A stretch of DNA of 64,000 nt. Origin: Acidimicrobiales bacterium (GTDB lineage: Bacteria > Actinomycetota > Acidimicrobiia > Acidimicrobiales > JAVJTC01). The DNA lies in the NCBI GenBank assembly GCA_040219085.1, contig JAVJTC010000021.1, positions 47,717 to 111,716 of the forward strand, given 5' to 3'. A program made the position numbers and the translations under genes. The notes under the pieces are model-generated. The model saw only the letters and a program-made list of their open reading frames with translations. It was not told the origin of the DNA and did not search any database. Of the stretch, positions 1 through 9,271 are shown in pieces; positions within the stretch are counted from its first letter, which is position 1, and each line of letters starts with the position of its first letter.

Positions 1-1258
1 AGAGGAAGCGGCTGAGGGCCTGTTCGACCCGGCCTGGGTCGGTCATCGCCACACGGCCCCACTCGGGTGCGCGGGTCACCACCTCCTGGACGGTCTGGGC
101 CCAGCTGCGGGGACGCTCGCCGACAGCGGCGAGAACGGCCCGTGTCAGTGGATGAGCCAAGAGAGCCTCACCGAGCGCGACGACATCGTCGACCGTCGGG
201 GACTCTTCAGTGTCGACCCTGCGGCAGAAGGCCGCGGCCACCTCGTCGAGCTCGGTCGCGTCGACGACCTCGTCGACCGCGGGAATCGACAGGTTGAAGT
301 CGATCGGGCCGAGTGCCTCCTCGACGCTCTGGCGCCGCTCGGTGATGACCGACTCTTCGTCGAAGTCGACGCCGAACACCTTGCCGGCAAAGTCCCGCAG
401 TTCGGCGATCGAAGTGGCGCCGGTGCCGAGCGTCGCCGATGTGGCTACCGGTGCGGCCGTTCCGAGTGGCCGGTCGGGCGTCGCCGTGCCGAGGGTCCGG
501 CCGAGACGGCGGAGCAGCATCGCGACGTCGGTGCCCTGAGCGCCGTCGTAGGTGTGGAACTCGTCGAGGACGACGTAGCGGAGGGTGTCGGCCTGGTTCA
601 GGGCCCAGAGGTCCCGGTCCTCGGGTCGGAGGAGCAGGAAATCGAGCATCTTGTAGTTGGTGAGCAGGATGTCCGGCGGGTTAGCACGCAGCACTTCTCG
701 CTGATCCACGAGGTGGTCCTCGCCGGCGGAGCTGTGTCGTCCCGTACCGCCGACGTAGAGGCCCGCTGTCACACCGGCGAGTCCAGGCTCGGTCCACAAG
801 AGCTCGGCAAGACGGTTGGCCTGATCACTGGCCAACGCGTTCATCGGGTAGAGGATCAGCGCCTTGATCCCCTGCGTCCCCTTCGCTTTCTCACGCGCGC
901 AGTGGTCAAGGATGGGATAGAGGAAGCACTCGGTCTTCCCGGAGCCAGTTCCGGTCGTGACGATCGTCGGCTCGGGGTCGCCTCCATCGGCTGAGGCCAG
1001 CCGTTCGAACGCAGCGGCCTGATGAGCGAACGGGATGAACCCATCGCGGTTCCACTCGAGCGGGGACTTCCAGGTCCCGCCGACGGGCAGGTAGGGAGTG
1101 CGGACGCGGAGGTAGGGGCCGCGGAAAATGCCTTCACGCCCATCGGCAAGAAACTGCGAGAGCGCGTCCCGAACCTCGTCGTCGGACAGTGCGAACGTGC
1201 TGGCCAGGTACTCGACGAGTGCCTTCCGGATGTCGCCAACGACGAGAGAAGGGATCAT
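1..1258 (-). CDS. DEAD/DEAH-box helicase, DruE/MrfA type, 5' part only
   Basis: About 419 N-terminal residues are visible; the gene runs off the left edge of the window. I translated it from the ATG at 1258, which overlaps the stop of the 57-residue gene (ATGA). A Walker A motif TGTGSGKTE lies at about residues 102-110, followed by LILYPMNALASDQ, ILLTNYKMLDFLLLRPED, the Walker B box VVLDEFHTYDGAQG (DEFH instead of DEAH) at about 235, and SATLGTG. This block layout is that of the large helicases that carry DUF1998 (MrfA/YprA, DruE), and it resembles the DruE-like protein encoded at 12544-17571. It lacks the N-terminus I know from DISARM DrmA. It is the fourth gene of a leftward operon with SNF2 helicase and methyltransferase, so an antiphage role is likely. 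Whether a DUF1998 domain follows cannot be seen. Confidence 0.85.
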   Translation of the reverse strand, partial: MIPSLVVGDIRKALVEYLASTFALSDDEVRDALSQFLADGREGIFRGPYLRVRTPYLPVGGTWKSPLEWNRDGFIPFAHQAAAFERLASADGGDPEPTIVTTGTGSGKTECFLYPILDHCAREKAKGTQGIKALILYPMNALASDQANRLAELLWTEPGLAGVTAGLYVGGTGRHSSAGEDHLVDQREVLRANPPDILLTNYKMLDFLLLRPEDRDLWALNQADTLRYVVLDEFHTYDGAQGTDVAMLLRRLGRTLGTATPDRPLGTAAPVATSATLGTGATSIAELRDFAGKVFGVDFDEESVITERRQSVEEALGPIDFNLSIPAVDEVVDATELDEVAAAFCRRVDTEESPTVDDVVALGEALLAHPLTRAVLAAVGERPRSWAQTVQEVVTRAPEWGRVAMTDPGRVEQALSRFL

Positions 1259-1428
1259 GCGAACGCCCGGAGCTCCGGGGCCTCCCGATCGAGAACGTCG
1301 GCGGCCCTCACGACCAGGTCTTCCTCGTCGCGAGAGATGTGGCGGGTTCGTCCTTCTGAGTAACGCTCTGCGAGGCCGAGCAGCGCTTCGGCCAACGACA
1401 GGCCTGCGTAGTCCGTGCGGGAGGGCAT
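1255..1428 (-). CDS. 57-residue protein between methyltransferase and helicase
   Basis: A small open frame that begins MPSRTDYAGLSLAEALLGLA and ends APELRAFA. It is locked between its neighbours by stop-start overlaps on both sides: TGATG with the methyltransferase stop at 1428-1430 and ATGA with the helicase start at 1258. Such coupling is strong evidence that it is translated. The protein is acidic, probably all-helical, with no transmembrane segment. I do not recognise a family. It could be a subunit or adaptor of the methyltransferase/helicase complex; that is inference from position only. Confidence 0.75.
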   Translation of the reverse strand: MPSRTDYAGLSLAEALLGLAERYSEGRTRHISRDEEDLVVRAADVLDREAPELRAFA

Positions 1429-4400
1429 CAGTCGTACTCCCCGGCCTCCAGCCGCCGTTGGAACTCCTCGTAGGCTTGGGTCATCTCCCTCTCACGGTCC
1501 GGGCGGTAGAAGGGCGGCTCGTAGTAGCCCATCCAGTCGACCCCCTCCGGCTCTTCCTCGTAGGTCTCGTAGAGTGCCCAGATCCGTTTCCAGTCGTCTG
1601 GAAGCGAACCTGCCTTCGCCATCTCCTGAATTTCCGCCTGCAACACGCCTGCTGCTTGGTGGTGGGCCGAGATCCTTCGGCCATTTCGGTCAAATACCGT
1701 CCTGCTCTCGTACTTCCTCAGGACTGGAAAGCTTGTCCGAAACACGGATGTCAACTGGTCTGCCGAAATCCCCAAGCAAATCGCAACTAAGGCATCACAC
1801 TCGACCAGGGCTCGCCGCCGGTCAATATCACGCCTCAGAGGCGTCGCTAGATCCCAGGGATTAGTGGCGACACTCGCTGGCGCTGTGTCATACCCCTCAA
1901 GCACCCATGACTCATCCGCCCAGCCAGGATCGAGAAGCTCGTTCCAAAGCGGCGCATAGACATCGGTCAGGCAGTTAAGTCGCAGGGCTCGGTAGATCAA
2001 AGGCCGAACAAGTTGACTACGAACGATGGCGGGCGACCTGCTCACAGTCGTATCCTGAATGTTTGACTTGCCGATCATACGAACTCTCAAGTCCATCAAG
2101 AGACTAGACCATAGAGCGGCCGTTACCACCGTCTGGGTTACATCTTCAAAGGCAATCGTGTGCACTGCATTGACGTGGGCCGGGCCCGGCGGAATGATTG
2201 CTGCATGCAGCGACCGTTCTAGACTGGGACTAGTCATCGCTCGATAAGCCAACCGCCAGAAGTCAGTCTCAATGCGCCCTTCCCAGGAGTTGAGACGGGA
2301 CTCGAACACGCTCTTCTGACATGTGATCTGATAGTTGGTCCGGGGAATAGGATTAATACCCAGATCTTCCAGGTTCCATTCCGTGTAGTCAAGGTTGTTC
2401 TTACAGTTCTCATTCGGATTCTTGAAGAATGGGGACGCAACTGAAAGGTGCGGTCCTTGAAGGATTACACGACTCCAGTCCTTGGCTTGTCCCGTGCGCC
2501 TGATTATCGTCCCATCAGTCTTTGCACCCTTCTCATGAAGTCCAGAACTGCGGAAGCAGTCGACATCGTCGAGAACGTGACCATAGCGGGCGAGCGAGGC
2601 AAGCGTCGCTGCATCCTGACGCGTGACGGTTCGCAGAAGGCGCGCTTCGACCGGACTGTCGCTGAAAGAGCTAAAGAGCGAAGACCAGCTCCTCAGGACT
2701 CCCTCATCGACTTGCACGATTCTGTCAGCGTGCCCACGAGTATCCCAACCGCCCTCGGTGTGCTGAATGCCGGGCGTAGGCCCTGAACCATCGTGGACGA
2801 GCGAGTCGACGAGAGTCTGCGGCGTGAAGAGGCTCGCCATATGTATGAAGTCGATATCACTTGGACTCCCGTAGACGTTGACTGCAAACTCCGTGTGATG
2901 GTCTACGTCCTCAAAAAGCTGTAGCTCGTTCTGGAATACGAAATGACGCCGCAAGCGATGGTACGATTCACTTCTCAGGCGTCCCGCTTTCGGGTCAGCT
3001 ATGTGCGTATCGGGATGGAGGAGTCCAACTACGCCCCTGGGCGGACAGCTACGCCACGTCTGGTCCATAAAGACCATAAACAGGTTGGCCTGGAGGCCGG
3101 TCACTATCGGCCGCATGAGAGCTGACGACAGCGCCGCCAAGTAGCCTTCCGTCAAAGACAATTGAGTCAAGTAGTGTGCAGCGCTTTCGGGGCGACGGAG
3201 TTGCGCCTCTCGTCGTTCTTGAAGTCGGCCTTGGTCCTTTTCGTCTGACAGCACCCACCATGGGTCCTGCTCGGCGAGGACAAGTGCCTCGTACCATCGC
3301 GGACGAACCCATGGCGGGTTTCCGACTTGGATGGTGAACCCGGCTTGCCGTCTGAACAGGTCCGAGAACTCTAGTTCCCAGTGCCACGCCCCTTCGCGGC
3401 GGGCCGCGCTCGTAGCCGTGCGGAGCCACTCGCTTCGGTCGAGCAGGTCCTGCGTTGACGACCCAACGCGGGCGAAGCCTTCGTCAGCCTCGACCAGAGT
3501 GTTCACGTCGTCAAAGAGCTGGGGCTCGCTTGCTGACCCTGGTGCGGCATCAAGCCGGAGGATCTCGCCGGCAGCGGCGAGCCACTCGTCCCAAGATGGC
3601 GGCTCAACACCCTCGCCAAGTGGCCAAAACCACAGGCCCACCCAAGCATCCATCAGCAGGCGGAGTCGCCCGAGCGGGGATTCACGGTCCGTGAGGATCC
3701 ACTCCGCTTCGGCTCGGGAGACCGCCTGTTCTCGTGGTCCGACGCAGACGCCATAGACCTCGATCGGTCGACGGAGCGCCTCCTGCGTCAAGCGAACCCG
3801 CTCGCTTGCAGCGACCCACAGCCGCTCCACTGCATCGGCCAGGGCTGAGAGGCGAGCGCCGTCGGGCCTCTTCGGAGCGGCAAGGATCCGCTTCCGCCAG
3901 GCCTTGAGCTTCTCGGTCTCCTCCGGCCTCAACTCCTTCGCTTCCTTGCGGTCGGCGATTGCTCCCCACCCGTGGCCGGGCAAGAGGAAGTGGTGAATCT
4001 CGTCTGCGTCCAAAGGTCCTTCTGACAGGGGACGGTCGACGGGCGGCTGAACATCGCCCTTCTTGGTGCTCGCCCAAGGTCGATCGCCGAGCTGGCCCAG
4101 CCGCCACGTCGCGCGGCGGCACCCGATCAGGCTGTTACCCCTTCGAAGCTGGAGCCCAAGCCAGGGTGCCTTCAGACCTGGGTACATGCAGTTCAACCAC
4201 AGGCTGATCTCAGCAAGCTCCACCGCCGTGGCGTTAAGGTCCACGCCGTACGCTTGGTGAAGGGCGAAGTGGGCCTTCACCTTCTGGAGCTCGCGCCGGT
4301 AGGTCTCCGGATCGAGGCTCTCACTTAGCTCGGCTTGGCGGCGCTTGAGGTAGATCTCCGAGAGCTGGTTGATCGCCTCGTTTAGGAAGGCTCCGGAACC

Positions 4401-6182
4401 GAGCGCAGGCTCGCAGACCGTGACGTCGAGGATGTCACGGGCCTCGGTGATGCCCGAACTGCCATTCTCGGGGCCGTAGTCGTCAGTACCGAGCAGCTCG
4501 GCCAGTGCGTGCTTGACGACACACCGGGTCAGGACCTCGGGCGTGTAGTAGCTGGCCGACCGCTGGCGGTCTCTGCCGGAGAGCCGGAAGACAAAGCTTC
4601 CCTTCGGGTGCCGGACCCGCTCCTCCTTCTTCTCTAAGAGCGGGTCCTCCCGCATCACGAAGACATCGTCCGGATACTCGCCTGCGTCTTCGACTGGCAG
4701 GACCCAGGTCCCATCGGAGGGGTCTCCGTCCTTTGCCACCTCGTACAGGTCCTGGTCGGCGAAGAAGCCCGTATAGGCCATCAGGCCCTCGTAGACGGCG
4801 CCGATCTGGTTGATGCCAAGCTGGGCGTAGGAAATGAAGCCTCGGTCCTTGCCCTTCCCTTCGGGTGAGAGCATCAGCAAGGCCAGCACCTTCTGAAGCG
4901 CCTCGTTGCGGAGGGTGACCGTGTCGAGGAGTTCCGTGCTCTTCTCCTCGAACAGTGCGGCGTCGAGCCCCGGGAACAGCAGGTACTCCTCATGCGACCG
5001 CTGATCATCCGCCCCTGCATCGAAGACGAAGGACTGCTCCGCCTGGTCGGCGTGGTAGCCACGGTTGACGAGCTCGAAGAGCAGCCGGAGTGACTCGTGG
5101 AGGTGGGAGCCGTTACGTGCCCGCTCGGTGTCGAGGTCGACGAGGCACAGCTCCCGGAGCCGATCCAGTGAGTAGCCCGCCATGTACTCGTTGTCGTCGA
5201 CAGGGAGGACACCGAGCTCGGGCCGGGACTCTGCGTAGAGCAGGACGACGAGGCGGTAGAGCCAGCGAAGCGACTGGCGCGTGAGATCGTCGGCCTTGAT
5301 GGCGTTCGGGCCGTCGTAGACCCCCCGCTTCGCCGTGAGCCGCTGGTCAATGACCTCATTGGCAAGGATCTCGATGGACTCGCGGATGGCGTGCCGCAGC
5401 TCCTTGGACACGCCGACGGCGTGCCGTTGGGAGTTCTCCGAGAGCTCGTCGAGGACGACCTGGCCGTCGTCGGCGATCAGGGCATCCGACGAGAACAGCG
5501 CGGCGATGGTCTCGATCTCGCCGGCCTTCTTGTCGTCCATCCGCTCGAGTGCGAGATCGAGGTCGACGGCAAGGAACCGACCTTCGGCCCACTTGGCCCG
5601 CTCGGCGAGCATCACGATCCGCCCGCCGCAGACGAGCACGAACCTCGGGGGCTCGTCGCACGAGAAGATCTCGCCGACTGCGTCCGCTGCGGAGCGGACC
5701 GACCTCTTGTCGCCCTCGCGCCACAGAGGATCCGCAAGGGTTCCGGCACCGCCCTCGGTCTCGTCGAAAAGGTCGTCGACTTCGGTGGCGAACCCGGCAT
5801 CGAGCGCCACGAGTTGGAGCCCGGTACCCGTCTCGACGTTCGTCGCCACCGAGACCCTCAGCTCGTCGGTGGTGGTGCGGACGAGTGTGAGCTCCTCCCG
5901 GCTGGGCGGGAACCCGAGAGCCGTCAGGACGACGTCGTTCAGCGCCTTCAGGGCATCGCGGTTGGCATCGCGGTTGTTGGTGCCGTGCGCCTCGGACGCC
6001 GCAGCCCGGGCCTCAAAGAACCTGGCGCTGAGCTTGCGGAGGCGGGACTTGGCCGACTCCTCACCCGAGTCCTCGGCGTCCTTCCACTTCGAACGCAGAT
6101 CACCGAGGTCGCTGCCCATGACCGCGTCCAGGTAGTGGTTGGAGAAGAACTCACCCCGGTTTGTGATGCTGTCGAAGCTCAC
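1428..6182 (-). CDS. Large adenine-N6 DNA methyltransferase (DrmMI/Eco57I-like)
   Basis: 1584 residues; start GTG at 6182, overlapping the SNF2 gene stop (GTGA). Motif I (CEPALGSGAFLNEA) sits near residue 570 after YYTPEVLTRCVVKHAL, and the catalytic motif IV is NPPWVRPRW near residue 950, the gamma-class arrangement of adenine-N6 methyltransferases such as Eco57I, PglX and DrmMI. The long N-terminal half is helical and has no visible PD-(D/E)XK signature, so it is more likely a methyltransferase/modification subunit than a type IIG enzyme. Setting next to an SNF2 helicase is like class 1 DISARM, where DrmMI marks host DNA. The C-terminal third (about 1650-3200), probably the target recognition part, has visibly lower GC than the rest, suggesting exchange of the recognition domain. 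Confidence 0.88.
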   Translation of the reverse strand: MSFDSITNRGEFFSNHYLDAVMGSDLGDLRSKWKDAEDSGEESAKSRLRKLSARFFEARAAASEAHGTNNRDANRDALKALNDVVLTALGFPPSREELTLVRTTTDELRVSVATNVETGTGLQLVALDAGFATEVDDLFDETEGGAGTLADPLWREGDKRSVRSAADAVGEIFSCDEPPRFVLVCGGRIVMLAERAKWAEGRFLAVDLDLALERMDDKKAGEIETIAALFSSDALIADDGQVVLDELSENSQRHAVGVSKELRHAIRESIEILANEVIDQRLTAKRGVYDGPNAIKADDLTRQSLRWLYRLVVLLYAESRPELGVLPVDDNEYMAGYSLDRLRELCLVDLDTERARNGSHLHESLRLLFELVNRGYHADQAEQSFVFDAGADDQRSHEEYLLFPGLDAALFEEKSTELLDTVTLRNEALQKVLALLMLSPEGKGKDRGFISYAQLGINQIGAVYEGLMAYTGFFADQDLYEVAKDGDPSDGTWVLPVEDAGEYPDDVFVMREDPLLEKKEERVRHPKGSFVFRLSGRDRQRSASYYTPEVLTRCVVKHALAELLGTDDYGPENGSSGITEARDILDVTVCEPALGSGAFLNEAINQLSEIYLKRRQAELSESLDPETYRRELQKVKAHFALHQAYGVDLNATAVELAEISLWLNCMYPGLKAPWLGLQLRRGNSLIGCRRATWRLGQLGDRPWASTKKGDVQPPVDRPLSEGPLDADEIHHFLLPGHGWGAIADRKEAKELRPEETEKLKAWRKRILAAPKRPDGARLSALADAVERLWVAASERVRLTQEALRRPIEVYGVCVGPREQAVSRAEAEWILTDRESPLGRLRLLMDAWVGLWFWPLGEGVEPPSWDEWLAAAGEILRLDAAPGSASEPQLFDDVNTLVEADEGFARVGSSTQDLLDRSEWLRTATSAARREGAWHWELEFSDLFRRQAGFTIQVGNPPWVRPRWYEALVLAEQDPWWVLSDEKDQGRLQERREAQLRRPESAAHYLTQLSLTEGYLAALSSALMRPIVTGLQANLFMVFMDQTWRSCPPRGVVGLLHPDTHIADPKAGRLRSESYHRLRRHFVFQNELQLFEDVDHHTEFAVNVYGSPSDIDFIHMASLFTPQTLVDSLVHDGSGPTPGIQHTEGGWDTRGHADRIVQVDEGVLRSWSSLFSSFSDSPVEARLLRTVTRQDAATLASLARYGHVLDDVDCFRSSGLHEKGAKTDGTIIRRTGQAKDWSRVILQGPHLSVASPFFKNPNENCKNNLDYTEWNLEDLGINPIPRTNYQITCQKSVFESRLNSWEGRIETDFWRLAYRAMTSPSLERSLHAAIIPPGPAHVNAVHTIAFEDVTQTVVTAALWSSLLMDLRVRMIGKSNIQDTTVSRSPAIVRSQLVRPLIYRALRLNCLTDVYAPLWNELLDPGWADESWVLEGYDTAPASVATNPWDLATPLRRDIDRRRALVECDALVAICLGISADQLTSVFRTSFPVLRKYESRTVFDRNGRRISAHHQAAGVLQAEIQEMAKAGSLPDDWKRIWALYETYEEEPEGVDWMGYYEPPFYRPDREREMTQAYEEFQRRLEAGEYD

Positions 6183-9021
6183 GTGCCTCTCCCCACCAGG
6201 ACGGCGACCACACGAACGAGCGGCTCGCCTTCGGTGCGCATCGACTCGATGAGCTCCTCGGTGTCGTCCCTGACCGACCCGGCGTACTTCTCACGGTCCC
6301 GACGCCGTCTCTCGTCAAGTCCGAGCGAGAGCTGGTCGTGGCGCTTCTTCCAGCTGGCGAGGCGTTCCGCCGGTTCCGCGAGGAGGTCTTCGATCTTCTG
6401 GTCGTGTTCGGTCCTGCGGCGGGCGAGCTCGTCTCGCGCGATGGTGACGACGGCGTCGAGATGTGCCTCGAGCGGGTCGGTGCCAAGTTCGGTCCCGGGG
6501 TTCGGGGTTCCGCTGGTGACGCCGGCGTCCGTGAGGGCCTCGAACATGTCATCGACGCGCTCGTCGTCGGGGCTGATGGCCATCCACTCGACGATCTGGG
6601 GCTGGCCCCGGCCGTTCGAGTACATGCCCTGAACGAGATAGGTCGGACGGTCGACCTTGGCGACGATGACGGGGGCCTGGTTCCGGCCGATGTCCACAAG
6701 AACCTTGTCGACCAGCCAGTCGACGAACGGGTGCAGCGGGGAGAGGAAGCTGACCTCGGGCCACGAGGACTCGGTCGATGCCCGGGCTTCGTCGAGCTGT
6801 GAGTTCGCCACCTCGGGCGAGGCCGTGACCTTCAGGCGTTCGGCGATCCTCTGCTCGGTGAGGTAGCTCTGCGGAAGTGCCGACAGGCGGTTGACGAGAT
6901 CCCTCGGTGGCTCGAGCGAGAGCAACGACGGGTCCTTGTCGTCGGTGCGGATGTCGAGTTCGGTGACAGGGTCCACGAAGGCCGCGTGGAGGGCCTCGTC
7001 GACGAAGGCGAAGTCCGAATCGAACAGGGAAGGCGGGCGGTAGGTCGGGACCTGGTCGCCGCCGACGGTGCCTGCGAGCAGGGTCATGATGTCGAAGGCC
7101 TTCTGCGGCTCGTCCGGGATGAGCGCGTCCGCGTCGTCGGGCCGGGTGCGGTCCCGCAGCCACTTCATGACCTGCTCCTCCTCGGCATCCGGCGCGTGCA
7201 GGCCGAGCAGCGACCCGCTCTCCCCGAAGGCGCGGTGGGCGTGATGCTCGCGTTCGAGCAGCCGGGTGATGATGCGGACATCGCCGGTGGACGCGGGGTG
7301 GTCAGGGGTGAGCAACAGCGCACGGACATCGGGCCGCTCCGTCTGGCCGTAGCGGTCGATGCGGCCGTTGCGCTGCTCGATGGTGATGAGCGACCAGGGC
7401 AGGTCGAAGTGGATGAGGTGGCTGCACTCGCGATGGAGGTTGACGCCCTCGGAGGCCATGTCGCCGGTGAACAGAAGCCTGACCGGGGCGCCGGAGAGGC
7501 CGAACTGCTCGATGACGTCCATCTGGTTGACGTCGGAGAGGCCGCCGTGGAGCTCGAGGACCTGGTCCGTCTTCAGCCCGAGTATCGGCGGGACCGTCCG
7601 GGCCAACCAGCGCAGGGTGGCGATCCGCTCGGAGAACACGACGACTCGGATATCGGAGCCCTTCCCCACACCGATGCCACGGAGGTTGTCGACGAGAACG
7701 GCCAGCTTGGAGGAGGAGTCGTCCTCGATCTTCGCCGCGAGGGCACCGAGCCGTTCGAGGGCCTCGTCTTCGACCGCCTGTTCGGCGGTGAGCCCGCCGT
7801 CCTCATCGGCGGCCCGGGCCAAAGTCTTGCGCCGGCTCTCCACGGTCTGAAGCAGCGCGAGGTGTGACGACAACGCCGCTTTGAACAGCGTCCACGGGAA
7901 CAGCGACGACCCCGAACCCGAGGACGGGGACTTCCCCTCGACCGGGTGGGTCCACGTGTCGGCGAGCTCGGCGAACATGGCGTTCTCGGCCGGGCTGGCG
8001 TCGACCGTGATCGGCTGGGGCTCCTTGCGTTCGGCCCACTGGGAGCCGAGCTCGTGAGCGACCTCCTCGTGGGCCTTGTGACGCCGGACGTAGAGGTGGG
8101 CGATGTCGTCACCCGTCAAATCATCGGCATCGACCACAGCGGTCGGGTCGAGCAGTCGGATGAGCTCGGCGAAGCTCTCAGGGTCGCCGTTGTGGGGCGT
8201 CGCACTGGTGAGCAAGAGTGCCTCGGTGCGGGGGCGAGGACCCGGGCGAGCTGGTTGTTGAGGGTGCCCTTGTTGACGAGGTTGTGGCACTCGTCGATGA
8301 CGACGGCGTCCCAGCGGATCTTCTCGAGGTGGTGGCGGTAGCGGCCGGCGTTCTTGATGGTGTCGATGGAAACGATCGCCCGCTTGTAGACGGTGAACGG
8401 ATTGCGGTTGGCGGGGATCTTGCGGCGGAGACGCTGGATGCCCTCCGAGTCGAGCCGGACGAGCGGAATCGAGAACCGGGTCCAGAGCTCGTGCTGGAAC
8501 TGCTCGAGGATGTGGCGGGGGGTGACGACGAGGATCCGCTCTCCCCGACCACGACGGATGAGCTCGGAGAGAATCATCCCGACCTCGAGGGTCTTGCCCA
8601 GCCCGACAGCGTCGGCGATGAGGAGGCGGGGGCGGAGCCCGGTAAGGGCCTTGTGAGCGGCCTTGCGCTGATACTCGAGCTCGTCGAGGAGCTGGCGATG
8701 CGCGACGGCGAGGCTGGTCTCAGTTGCCGGGAGCGGGGTCTTGCGCAGCACGGCCTCGAGGTAGAGGCGGGACGTCCGGAAGTTGGGTGAGTGGTCGGCG
8801 ACGAGCTCGGTGTCCTCCGGCCTCAGGGGCGTGATGACGTCGAGGTTGGTGAAGAAGGTGGCCTCGGTATCACGGACGAACGAGGAGGTTCCGAGGCAAC
8901 GGACGAGCATCCCGTCGGAGGGAGTCTGCTGGGTCTGGCGGACGAGCCACTCCTCGTCGCGAACCTCGACGAGGCTGCCCGGGGCGATGAGCGAAAGAAG
9001 GTCGGCGGGGGTGGTCTTCAT
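6179..9021 (-). CDS. SNF2-family helicase, DrmD-like, frameshifted
   Basis: The protein is split over two frames: residues from ATG 9021 down to about 8234 read MKTTPADLLSLIAP, Walker A DAVGLGKTLE and the box VVIDECHN. The rest continues in another frame with EALLLTSATPHNG, ERIATLRWLAR, GDMASEGVNL and the motif VI string IEQRNGRIDRYGQ. The break falls in a run of five G (8230-8234); one extra G would restore ARVLAPRTEALLLTSATP and give a product of about 947 residues, close to a full SNF2/HepA-type DISARM DrmD. The cause could be a sequencing error, a true mutation or slippage. The first visible ATG inside the N-terminal frame (9123) would overlap the divergent promoter, so I prefer 9021. First gene of the leftward operon. 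Confidence 0.85.
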
Positions 9022-9271
9022 CGAGTGGCCAGGCTCAGAACCATGTCGGGGTGTCTGTACCCGGCATTCGTGACAACCCGGTTGGAACCACTTCGCGCCG
9101 CCTGACTCGCTCCATCGGGCCACCGTAGCAACACGACCAGCGCCGGGAGGGAAGGCGACTCCGGCGCGCTGCTGCCGGGTTCGCGATACTCACATGAGCC
9201 CAGAGCATGCCGACGGGACATGTCACGGCACTCCCGTACCGACGGTGCGAAGGGAAGGCAAGGCGGATCGA
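9022..9271. promoter_or_regulatory. Shared divergent promoter region of the two defence operons
   Basis: About 250 bp separate the start of the leftward SNF2/methyltransferase operon from the preferred start of the rightward DruH-DruE operon. Both operons must be driven from here, since their genes are otherwise packed with overlaps. I see no confident -35/-10 pair or palindrome and no regulator gene beside it. Confidence 0.55.

Noticed and set aside
8116..8237. C-terminal tail of the first half of the SNF2 gene (PAPRHSCSPVRR...) as a real end
   Set aside because: It is what the wrong frame gives past the G run; the other frame continues the SNF2 motifs without a gap.
1428..9021. BREX, because of a PglX-like methyltransferase
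   Set aside because: No PglZ, BrxC or BrxL genes are seen; the SNF2 helicase and DruE-type helicase fit a DISARM-like set better.
9194..9271. Start of the DruH-like gene at ATG 9194
   Set aside because: The 26 extra residues are not conserved-looking and there is no ribosome site; ATG 9272 has a better one, though I cannot exclude 9194.
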